Positions 46,222-56,900 of a stretch of DNA of 64,000 nt are shown here, piece by piece; within the stretch, counting starts at the first letter, position 1, and the number at the start of each line of letters is the position of its first letter. A program made the position numbers and the translations under genes. The DNA is from Amphimedon queenslandica (lineage: Eukaryota > Porifera > Demospongiae > Haplosclerida > Niphatidae), in the NCBI RefSeq assembly GCF_000090795.2, contig NW_003546283.1, forward strand, positions 347,209 through 411,208. Reading direction: 5' to 3'. The notes below the pieces were generated by a model. The model was not told the origin of the DNA. It saw nothing but the letters and a program-made list of their open reading frames with translations, and searched no databases.

Positions 46222-49200
46222 TAATAAGCATGCATCTGACCAAAGGTCTTGTGCTTTGTCTAGTACAAATGATTATATTGTCTGATGGCAACAATTATCT
46301 ATTGAGCAGGACAATTGTGATATGACTAATGGCTAATGTTGCACTGCCCTATTGACTTTAAAGGAAATGTATTCGACAAAACACAGCGTCCTAATAAGGA
46401 AGTGCATGTCTTTTGCCAGTTGTGTATATGCGAAGTATAAATAAAATTAACACGTAATTGATTGTGATAGGCAAAACAATTACTGACTTCTTTGTTTATT
46501 ATGTCTAATAATACAGTGCTGCTAAAATTCATTTTTAACTAAAGTAATTAATGATTGTTTTACTTGTTCTATTGTTAGGAGGAGGATGTGCTGGAGTCAG
46601 ATGTGATGTACCTTGTCCTAATCCCATTCCTCCTAAAGAGGGCGAGTGCTGCCCAAGATGTCTTGAAGGTAATTATAGATGACATAATCTCACAGTGTTT
46701 TTATACATGAATTACACCAATCCTATTACATTAATAAAAACATATAATAAGTTGCTTGGGGCATTTACTTATATTAATTGTAGTGATAAACCTAAGGAAT
46801 CAATTTCGATCTGAATTACATAGTTATAGCACAATTCTTTATAAATAATTTGTCTTTCTTGTAGATTGTCGTGTTATATCGTGTGTATTACCAATCTGTG
46901 ATGTACCTACCATTACTCCTCTTGGGCGTTGCTGTCCTTTATGTCCAAGCACTCCAGCCCCAACGACATGTAAGTATAAGTAATGATGTGAATCACTAAA
47001 TCTTGTTAACTTGTGCATACGTAAGAAATGAATTACTACTGTGATCATTATACTTTTATTTTTATAGCACCACCAACAGCAGGGCCATCATGCCCTCCTG
47101 ATGTTCCTCTTGTATCCTGTGTCAATGCTGCTACAGCTTGTGAAGAAGAAATCTGTCCGAACTTCCGTAATGCTCGCTGTGTTTTTGATAATTGTGGTGG
47201 CTGCAACACAAAATTCTTTGTTGGGCAAAGAGAAGTAACTGATAGATGTGGTAGAGGTGAGTGCACTAACATCCATTACTTTTTATGTTGCATGATTATC
47301 TTTCAGTTGGTGACAGACCACCCTCTGCTACATGTCCTCCTAATGTTCCTATTCATAGATGTGCTAATGCCCCTACAGCTTGTGAGGAAGCAACTTGCCC
47401 TAACTTTCCAAATGCTCGTTGTATCTTTGATAATTGTGGTGGCTGTGATGCTAAATTTTTTGTTGGAAATAGAGATGTCACCAAAAGATGTGGTATGAGT
47501 TTTATTTAAATGAGTATTTACTTATGTTATTATAATAGGAAGAACTGCACCTGCTGTTTCTCCTCCCTCTCCTCCTGCTACTCCTTCTCCTCCTACTACT
47601 CCTTCTCCTCCATCATGTCCTCCTGATGTTCCTCTTGTCTTCTGTGCCAATGCTGCTACAGCTTGTAATGAAGCTACCTGCCCCAACTTTCCAAATGCTC
47701 GCTGTATCTTTGATAATTGTGGTGACTGTCATACCAAGTTCTTTATTGGTAACAGAGATGTGACTGATAAATGCAGTAAGTTATGAGTTTGTAAATATAA
47801 GTATTAAAGTAAAATGTTAATTTTTTTAGCTGGTCCATCAACTCAGGCTCCCCCTCCTCTTCCTCATTCATGTCCGCCAAACGTACCTCTTGTAAACTGT
47901 TTTAGTGATCCATGTCGAACAGCAAGGTGTCCTTTATTTCCTAATGCAAGATGCATCTTCGATAGTTGTGGTGGATGCAATGCCAAGTTCTTTGTTGGCC
48001 GAAGAGAAGTAACAAACAGATGCAATAGTCATGGTAAGTAAAGTACATACACTTATTATAAGAAAGTTTAGGAGCATTAAGCTAACTATCAAATCCACAT
48101 ACTGTACAAATTGAGTTATTATCATTGATTGTTTAATATTATATTCCTAATGGGAGGAGTGGTCTATGTAGTGTCTTACTGTGCATTATTTAATTGGGCT
48201 GTGCCTACATATTTATATTATGATACTAATAATATTATCATTATTTAGCTACGCCTTATACACCCACATACTTTAATTGATTCTCCTATATTTGTAGGAT
48301 CTTGTCCAGTGGACGGTCAGGTTTTTCAAGAGTGTCGTTCCTGTCCAGCAACTTGTTCTAATCCTGAAATTGCATGTGCAGCTGTGTGCATACCAGGGTG
48401 TGGCTGCCCTGATGGGAAACTAATTGACGAGAAGAATAATATATGTGTTGACAGGGAAGATTGCTCCATTGAAGGAGGAGGTACTTTAGTTATTATTATT
48501 ATTATTTAAAAAATTTTTAAAGTTGCTCAAAAATTGGGTCAAAGCCCCTGTCTCAGGCTGAACTTTGACAAAAATGACTAGGAGAGAATTCTCCATTTTT
48601 ATAATTTTCTCTAATGCATATACATGTTCTGATACGATGTTTATTTTGCAATCATAATATTATCATTATTTGTTATAGGTACTGCAGTTGGTCATTCTTG
48701 TCCGATTGCTGGCCAAGTCTTTCAGAGATGCCGGTCTTGTCCAGCCACATGTTCTAATCCTAACAGGATATGCACATTAGAGTGCAGGCCAGGCTGTGGC
48801 TGTCCTCCTGGTCATGTTATTGATGAAGCAAACAAAAGATGCGTTCCACTAGATAAATGTCCAACCTGTGAGTAATTTTACTTTAATTATAGTTGTTGTT
48901 TTATTCATTTATTTATGCACAGCATCTAATATTTGCGATCTGCGTCCCAAGAGAGGACCTTGTAGAGCTTTCATAAGACGCTACTATTACAACTCATTGA
49001 CTGGAAGGTGTGACAGTTTCATCTATGGAGGCTGTCAAGGGAATGAAAATAACTTCCGCAGCGTTCAAGACTGTCGTAGAAAGTGCAGAGGTCAAGGAGG
49101 AAGTGAGAAACTTAAGAATTGTAATTTTACTTTTATATCATATGTAGCTTCATCTTCTGCCATTTGCCTCCTTCCAAGAGTCACTGGTCCATGCAGAGCC

Positions 49201-50021
49201 GCTTTTAGAAGATATTTTTATAATTCAGCAACAAAAAGATGTGAGCCTTTCGTCTATGGAGGCTGTGCTGGTAATGAGAACAACTTCAGGACTTTGAGTG
49301 AATGTCAGTCTGAATGCAACAGTAAGCCTTAATACGTGTCTCTTGTACCTGCCTTTCATGTTTCTTAATAGAAGAAACTCCAGCTTTATGTCTGCTTCCT
49401 CGTGAGCCTGGACCATGCCGTGCATCAATCTCACGTTGGCATTATAATTCACAGAGCCGCCAGTGTGAGAGGTTCATATATGGTGGCTGTCGTGGTAATG
49501 ATAATAACTTTTCAACCAAGTCAGAGTGTGAGAGTGTATGTCATAGAGGGGACCCTCCTAATAGACCACCAGTCTGCACTGAAGTGTTTTGCACTGGAAA
49601 TCCAAATCACATATGCACACTGTAAGTCATCTAATGCAGACTCTGATATCTTGACTTCTCTCTTTAGTCCATCTGATACTCCCAATACTGTTCCAGGTCG
49701 CTCTCATTGTGATGTGACAGTCTGTAGGGCTTGCTACCATTCCTTATATCCTCTTCCACACCCTCCTCTCCACAGGAGGTGCCCCCAAGTCATCCCTCTA
49801 TTTAGAAGGAACTCTTCCAAGTGCAGTAGCCCTGATCTCATTCGTCAGTGGGGCTATTGCATACAAAGGGCACACAGGAGAGCCTATGGGTATCTTTATG
49901 GGAACCTTTATGTAAGTTGAAGGCTAACATTAGCATGTACTATAATTTTTGTGATTTTCATTTTGTGCAGCATGGAGGCTCATTTAGATGTTATCGTCCA
50001 CCTTATCCATTTTACGGATGA
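45816..50021 (+). CDS. Secreted multi-domain protease inhibitor (VWC-like, TIL and Kunitz domains)
   Basis: Starts MLFALVFALCFQFILG, a signal peptide. Domain order: three short CCPxC modules (CCPVCPDR, CCPRCLE, CCPLCPS; antistasin/VWC-like); four copies of a Cys-rich module marked by CPPxVPLVxC, NARCxFDxCGGC and KFFVGxREVTxRC (about 47068, 47307, 47540 and 47829); two TIL domains (GSCPVDGQVFQECRSCPAT and HSCPIAGQVFQRCRSCPAT); three Kunitz domains with GPCRA, YGGCQGNENNF, YGGCAGNENNF and YGGCRGNDNNF; and a C-terminal Cys/His region ending PPYPFYG. Each module is on its own exon. All three Kunitz P1 residues are Arg (GPCRA), predicting trypsin-like targets. Architecture resembles papilin-type matrix inhibitors but no thrombospondin repeats are present. 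An AATAAA follows the stop at once. Confidence 0.88.
46129..46218. repeat. (ATA)n microsatellites
   Basis: Two AATAAT runs, about 46129-46157 and 46190-46218, in an intron of the inhibitor gene. Confidence 0.9.
48500..48645. repeat. Diverged single family A unit
   Basis: Partial unit (AAAGTTGCTCAAAAATTGGG through AATGCATATACATGTTCTGA) in the intron between the two TIL exons of the inhibitor gene. Confidence 0.7.
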
Positions 50022-50024
50022 TAT

Positions 50025-50030
50025 AATAAA
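50025..50030 (+). terminator. Polyadenylation signal AATAAA of the inhibitor gene
   Basis: Canonical AATAAA three bases after the stop codon (50019-50021), implying a very short 3' UTR. Confidence 0.7.
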
Positions 50031-50353
50031 GGCTTTAAAGCTTGATCATAATGAATAATACTAAACTATAGAGTTTACTGTTACTGATCCTCTTGTGTTG
50101 TTTTCTTTTCACTATTATTATTAATTTCAGTAGTTAAAAAGTTGTTATTATATCAAGATTTTTTCTGCATAAAATTTGTTTAATAATATGTTTTTTTTTT
50201 CAGTGCATATGTTATTTTTGGTAATTTGCCTTTCATTATAAGCAAAATTTTGTAACAAAGAAAGAGAAATTACAACAAGAGATTCAATATTTGACAAGTA
50301 TATATATATAGATGTATGTTTATAGTATATAAATTAGAAGTATTAGAGCAAAA

Positions 50354-50359
50354 TTTATT
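50354..50359 (-). terminator. Polyadenylation signal of the secreted orphan
   Basis: AATAAA on the minus strand, 15 bp after the stop codon. Confidence 0.55.
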
Positions 50360-50373
50360 AATATTGAAGACCC

Positions 50374-51101
50374 TTAATTAGCAGTACAGCCAGAAGGACA
50401 AACTGAAAAATAAAAAAATAGCAGGTAACCATTCGCATATACATGTAGCTTACCACAAAAAGCATTACGTGTTCCACCAGCAATAAGCTGAGTATTAGAA
50501 CAGTAGTATCCAATGAGGCCTCTGTTTGCAATTGTGGCAAGATAAGGTATACCAAAAACCACAATGCTCCTTGTTGCAGGAAGACTGAGTGGACAAATGG
50601 TACTAGCTCCAGTTCCAGTTCCTGTTCCAGTCTGTGTACGCCTTCTTGTTGTCCTTGTGCTGGTCCTAATTCTCCTTGGTATATTCAACGTGCCTTGGGT
50701 GCATGAATTGCACATTATCAAAGTTTCAAGTATAGCATAGTTTGGTGTCTCAGCTGCTGTTCCTGTTCCTGTTCCTGTTCCTCCTATTGCTGTCAGTACT
50801 CCTTCTTCTCTGCAGTAAACTTGAAATAGGTTGGATGGAAGGACATTGCAGCTTGCAGGTAGCGCTCCCAATGTCGCACTAACTGCAGCAGCTGCAAAAC
50901 CACCTGAAAGAGGACATGTGATATTTCTGGTTGACACTGTGCTGGTGATTAGTATTCCAACACTGCATCCTTGTGAAGGCTGACAAGCAGCTGCAAATAC
51001 AAATTAAAATGTAGGTATTATCATAGAAGTCTCTTACTCTGGGCAGAAGTTCCTGCAATGTAGATACAAATGACTACAAAAGTGAATGTAAAGTAATTCA
51101 T
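50374..51101 (-). CDS. Small secreted orphan protein with Gly-Thr repeats
   Basis: Three exons: start exon about 51049-51101 (MNYFTFTFVVICIYIAGTSA, signal peptide), main exon about 50991-50453 and a short last exon ending CPSGCTAN (stop at 50374). The donor G|GTAAGC near 50452 and acceptor TTTTCAG near 50399 join NAFC to VCPSGC. The mature part is Cys-rich (ACQPSQGCS, NITCPLSGG, PASCNVLP, VYCREEG, LIMCNSCTQG, STICPLSLP, GYYCSN). Two GTGTGTGT runs encode Gly-Thr repeats and a basic stretch RRIRTSTRTTRRR separates the halves. I recognise no domain. A TATA box at 51145-51153 and AATAAA at 50354-50359 support a real gene. Confidence 0.65.
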
Positions 51102-51144
51102 GTTTTTAGACTCTATAGATCTGGATCAAAAACAATCCTGCTGC

Positions 51145-51153
51145 CTTTATATA
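51145..51153 (-). promoter_or_regulatory. TATA box of the secreted orphan
   Basis: Minus strand reads CTATATAAAGGCAG about 45 bp upstream of the start codon, in the 202-bp divergent spacer shared with the adhesion GPCR gene. Confidence 0.65.
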
Positions 51154-51303
51154 GGTGAAATTGTTTACTGCATATTGGAGAAATGACATGTAATTTTCAC
51201 CATAGTGATTAATGTCTTTAACCATATTCATCATTAGAGCCATTGTTTATCCATTTAGTGTCAGACCACCCAAAAATCAAGGTGGAGCTGTTTTCTAGAC
51301 AAA

Positions 51304-54300
51304 ATGGATTTCAAAGTGTTTCTTCTTTGCTTTGTCTCTTTACTAGTGACATCAAGCTGCCAAAGTAGATGCTAACAGATATAAGTTTTCCTTTCACAGA
51401 ATTCTAATATGTAGATTACTGCAGAGACTTGGCTAGTGTTCAATCTACAGGAGAAGCCCAGTGCTGCTCAGGTGGCTCATGCTGTCATGATGCCAGCGAC
51501 TCTGGTCCAGCTTGTTGCTGTGATGAGCAATGCTTCCAATATAAAGATTGTTGTCTTGATATTCAAAAAATAGGCTGCGACCCTCCTAGTGGACAGAGCC
51601 TTCCTAGTAAAAATGCCTCTATATTTGTGTATGCTATCTGTGGCTTCTTTAATTTTAGAATTTTGTGACAAATATCCAGATATTTTCACTTGCACTGCAG
51701 AGGGCTTGACCAATGGCTGCTGTGAAGAAAACTGCACCGTGAGCAGTCCTTCTGGCCCTTGTTGCTCCTGTGATGTGGATTGCTATGTGAGAGATAACTG
51801 CTGCAGTGATATTCAAACTATTGGATGTGAGCTCAACTCTTATAGATTGAGTCATAATATTCTATCCTTTTACAGGCTATTGCATTAATTCTTGTAAGCC
51901 TTATGGGTTCTCAGGCTGCTGTACTGATAATCTACCCGACTGTCATACAAATTGTGATGATTACTGCTTCTGTGATGAAAACTGTCACTATCGGGGTGAC
52001 TGCTGCTCAGATATAGAAGAGATAAATTGCAGATCACCTCTAACGGGTAAAATAAGTCTATCAATGTCTATGCTTCTAAATTGTGCATTTTGTACTGTAG
52101 CTGAACCAATATACAATTGTGAATCCGAGAGATTTCAAAATATACTTTGGCCACAGACTTTGATTAATGAAACTGCTCACGTTGGTTGTGGCACCTTTAT
52201 AGACAGAATTGGTAATAAAATTTTTAACTTTTGATGGAAAATAATGCTTTTACAGGTTCATTCTCAAGATACTGTGCTGGTGACAAAGAGTGGAATAATG
52301 CAGTCATAAACACATGTAGGTCAAAAGCCCTTGAAAAGAGTCGCAACCAAGTATACCAACACTTAATACCATGATGATATTGTTTCCCTTATCATAGCTA
52401 CAAGGAATTTTTAATGGTACACTCGTGCTAAGTATTGAAGACCGGAATCAACTTATTGATGAAGCAGTCCAGCATTCTAAAACTATTTCTAGCCATTCTA
52501 ATGATACACAGAATTTTCCACTTGACATTGCACTCATGAATGATATCCTTTACTTGACTTTTAGGATACTATTCAAAGAAGACAATGAAACCTCATTTGA
52601 ATCAATTCAAGAGGTAATAAGGCAATAAACATCTTTTGTGTATCATTTAATTTTATTAAACAGGACCTCCTTGACATCATTGATAATCTTTTAAACAGCA
52701 ATTATAGTGGTACTTGGAGTTTTTTAAGCAGTGGAAATGTGAGAAATTAAAGCACCATTTTCCCTCATTCCACATTGATTTTTTAATAGGGTGAAGGCGA
52801 TGCTAGACTGCTAATAGATAATATTGAGCAGTACGGTGAGTTTAGTGGCCAGTACTTATTAGGGGAGGACTCACTGCAAACACAATTGTTGAACAAAACA
52901 AATATTGGTAAAAACAAATAATCCACAATTATGATATAAAATTAATATTGTGGTCTTTACATACTTTAGATATGCAGTTTAGTTTTTTAACAGTGAATAG
53001 TGAAGAATACACTGTTCCTCTGCCACTGTCAGATGATATCAGTCAAAGTGGTTCTGCAGTGCTAGAATTACCAAAATCAGATTTGTTCACTGATGGTAAA
53101 AGCATGCTTTAAATTGTCTAAGTTCATGGTGTGCTTTTAGAGTCAAAAGTTGTTGTTGTTAATTCTTTTATAAAGAATATTGGAGGGTTCTTGTTATCCT
53201 CTGCAGGACTGTGAGTCATAAATGCTAATCCTTCTTGCTGTTTCATGATATATATTGCTCGTTTTTAGTTCAGAGGAGGCTGGTTCCAATGTTGTGACTG
53301 CTCAGGTTTTTACAAGCCAACAGCAAGTTCAAACTGGAATAATATTGAACTTCACCACAAAAGCAGTAAGCATTGGGTAATATTTACTACATTGCAGACA
53401 TGACATGATTTGTCTTATCTTATGTGCATTAGAAAATCATTAAAATAATTATAAACATTTATGCACGCATATCTTTTATTCAAAGTAAAACTTTATAAAT
53501 TCTCATATTATACATGTAGTTAATTAAAGATGTAGAGCCTAAATGTGTATTCTGGAACCACACTTTGGGGTGAGGATAAGTCTATCATTAATAATGATAA
53601 TGATAATGATCATTTTTACAGTAATTGGTCCAGTGAAGGAATAAGTACAGTTAGCATCACAAGGATCAGTACCAATCCTTTTCAGTACAATGTGGTCTGC
53701 AGTAGCTCTCACACTACACCATTTGTTGTACTAGTGGACTCACAAGATTCTGTCACTGAAGTACACAATTTTGTCATTGTCTTTATCAATTTTGTTTTTT
53801 TCAAGATCCCTCCGGAAGAGAATTTAGCTCTTGAGATATTTTCATACATTGGTATTACTATATCTAGTGTTTGCTTGTTTCTGGGAATAATTGCATTGCT
53901 AACACTCCGGTGAGGAAAGGAGCTTATATACATGCACACTCACTCATTTGTTTGTTTTTTCTTTTACAGCAAAGAGCTAATCAAGAGTGTGCAATTCTTT
54001 ATTCATTTTAATTTAAGCATTGCACTACTGATAGCCTATCTCATTTATTTGTTCTTCATAGATGACAAATTTTTTAATGTGACACAGTCCAAGGTATTTG
54101 TGACACCTGTGCTTCAAGTATTGTCAAATTAAAATTCATAGGCTGGGTGTGCTGTAGTAGCAGTTTTTCTTCACTATTTCTTCATTGCTAGTTTTTCATG
54201 GATGTTATGTGAAGGAATTATGCTGTTCCTTCTGTTAGTGGTTGTGTTTTCGGCTATTTCCAAAAGGTGGTACATATTTCTTCTAATTGGATGGGGTAAG

Positions 54301-56691
54301 AATTAAGAATTGATTGCTGTAAAATATATTATATTTAAATTCTTAATATGCAGGTTTACCATTAATTCCAGTAATTGTGTCTGTAAGTGTAATTCACGAC
54401 TCTTATGGAGTGCAAGGAAGATTGTAAGGAATAATGATTACAGTATTAAGCCAATTGCACAATAACTTTAGTCCATGGTTTTTTCCAAAAAATGACTCCA
54501 AATCACCCAAAAAATTTTATTACATTTTAAAATTTATATTGATGTACCTATGCTTTTTAGAAAGTTTGAGTTCTTTCTGACAATCGGTTTTCAAGTTATG
54601 TCCATTTTTTAAAATGTACCCATTTTTGAAAAATACCCAAAGCTATATAGCCCATGGTTTTGTCCAAAAAATGGCTCCGAAATCACCCCCCATTTTTATT
54701 ACATTTTCTGATACATATTGATGTACTTATGCTGTGTAGAAAGTTTGAACTGATTTCGACTTCAATTTTTCAAGTTACGGCCATTTTAAGAAAAGTACCA
54801 AAATCTGAAAAGTACCCAAGGCTATAGCCCATGGTTTTTCCAAAAAATGGCTCCAAAATCACCCCCAATTTTTATTACATTTTTTGATACATATTGATGT
54901 ACTTATGCTGTGTAGAAAGTTTGAACTGATTTCGACTTCAATTTTTCAAGTTACGGCCATTTTAAGAAAAGTACCAAAATCTGAAAAGTACCCAAGGCTA
55001 TAGCCCATGGTTTTTTCAAAAAATGGCTCCAAAATCACCCCCAATTTTTATTACATTTTTTGATACATATTGATGTACTTATGCTGTGTAGAAAGTTTGA
55101 GGTGATTCCGACTTCAATTTTTAAAGTTACCGCCATTTTAAGAAAACGTCAAAATTCTGAAAAATACCCAAGGCTATAGCCCATGGTTTTGTCCAAAAAA
55201 TGGCTCCAAAATCACCCCCAATTTTTATTACATTTTTTGATACATATTGATGTCCTTATGCTGTGTAAAAAGTTTGAGGTGATTCCAACTTCATTTTTTA
55301 AAGTTACGACCATTTTAAGAAAACGTCAAAATTCTGAAAAATACCCAAGGCTATAGCCCATGGTTTTGTCCAAAAAATGGCTCCGAAATCACCCCCAATT
55401 TTTATTACATTTTCTGATACATATTGATGTACTTATGCTGTGTAGAAAGTTTGAGGTGATTCCGACTTCAATTTTTAAAGTTACCGCCATTTTAAGAAAA
55501 CATCAAAATTCTGAAAAATACCCAAGGCTATAGCCCATGGTTTTGTCCAAAAAATGGCTTCAAAATCACCCCCAATTTTTATTACATTTTTTGATACATA
55601 TTGATGTACTTATGCTGTGTAGAAAGTTTGAGGTGATTCCAACTTCAATTTTTTAAGTTACCGCCATTTTAAGAAAATGTCAAAAACTTGAAAAATACCC
55701 AAGGCTATAGCTAGCCCATGATTTTTCCAAAAAATGGCTCCAAAGTCAATCCAAATTTTTATTACATTTTTTGATATATTATATTGATGTCCTATATATG
55801 CTATGTAAAAAGTTTGAACTGATCATGACTGATCATGTTGCAAAATTTTTTGTCTATGTTTCAATTATATCTAGATTTAGATCTAAATGAATACTTTACC
55901 CTTTTAGTTGCTGGCTTGATCCTAATAAAAAAGGAGCAACTTGGGCTTTTATCGGCCCGATGATTCTGTGTCTTCTGGTAAGCTTTATGATTAAACACAT
56001 TCTAGCAATAAATAAATAAATAAATAAAATAAAATAGGCTAATATATTTTTCCTGGGCGCATCAGTGAGGGCTCTCTTTCATTATCACAAAAGAAATTTT
56101 CAGGACAAAAAGGAATCAGAAAAAAGCCGTTCGATTTTCAAGTACAAAAATAAAGGAATAAAATAAGTATTATACATGCAAATTATTTTAGGAGTACTAT
56201 TGGCGGGGCAGTTACCTTGATACCTCTTCTTGGGGTTACTTGGATCATAGGCCTCTTCTCTGTAAATTCAAAGACAACCATCTTTGCTTGGCTTTTTGTT
56301 TTTTTTGCAAGTACACAGGTAAGAATTCTACCTTAATGGCCAAAACTGCAAGCATTTAGTATGACAACAATTATTATTATTATAGGGATTTTTCATCTTT
56401 GTTGTTAACATTGCAAGAAATCCAAAGGTAAGACTGTAAAGAATACAGCTTTATGAAATGTATTTCATCTTCTCATCAGATAAAAGACTCTGTTATGGCA
56501 TGCTTCTGCAAAAAGAGAGCACAGGTGTGTCGCTTTGCATTAATTGTTTAAAATGATAAAGAAGCATTGTTCTTTAAATTACACAGCGTAGGAAAAATCA
56601 AGCCACGAATTTGATACGAACCAATTCAACTAGAGAAAGAAAATTAAGTCGTTTAGTGACAGACTCATCATTCAGATCCGCTGCTGATTAG
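51304..56691 (+). CDS. Adhesion GPCR with somatomedin B domains, HormR, GAIN and 7TM
   Basis: About 20 exons. Signal peptide MDFKVFLLCFVSLLVTSSC. Three somatomedin B modules end CFQYKDCCLDIQKIGC, CYVRDNCCSDIQTIGC and CHYRGDCCSDIEEINC. A HormR-like module follows (ILWPQTLINETAHVGCG, then SRYCAGDKEWNNAV). The GAIN region spans about 52300-53760 and ends in a GPS: CVFWNHTLG joined to NWSSEGIS, then VVCSSSHTTPFVVLVD. His and Thr of the cleavage site are kept, but the second and fourth GPS cysteines are Ile and Ser. The 7TM region includes LFLGIIALLTL, FFIHFNLSIALLIAYLIYLF, FSWMLCEGIMLFLLLVVV, ATWAFIGPMILCLL and TLIPLLGVTWIIGLFSV, typical adhesion-class motifs. Tail ends SSFRSAAD. Stop 210 bp from the AK9 stop. 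Confidence 0.88.
54440..55855. repeat. Family B tandem repeat, about 177-bp units, roughly eight copies
   Basis: Units with GGCTATAGCCCATGGTTTT, AAAATGGCTCCAAAATCACC and ACATATTGATGTACTTATGC recur at about 175-180 bp spacing (anchors near 54692, 54869, 55043, 55220, 55398, 55574 and 55754). The segment from TTTTTATTACATTTT to AAGTTTGAGxTGATTCCGA is homologous to family A, whereas the palindromic core is replaced by GGCTATAGCC. It fills one intron of the adhesion GPCR gene; the other introns of that gene are mostly tiny. Confidence 0.9.
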
Positions 56692-56774
56692 TGATGAAGT
56701 TAGCAGTATCTATTCACCATTATATGTAATATCCTAATCATTTTTCCAGGAGTGAAAAAAAATTGTACAGGAAT

Positions 56775-56780
56775 AATAAA
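56775..56780 (+). terminator. Polyadenylation signal of the adhesion GPCR gene
   Basis: AATAAA 84 bp after the stop codon. Confidence 0.5.
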
Positions 56781-56900
56781 AATATAACTTTAAATTTTTA
56801 ATGAATTAAGGATTATTATAATAACTTAATAGTATCCATGCATCACATTAGTGTGTATTGTAAAACTGTAATCTATTTTTTGTTATTTTTTGTATTATAA

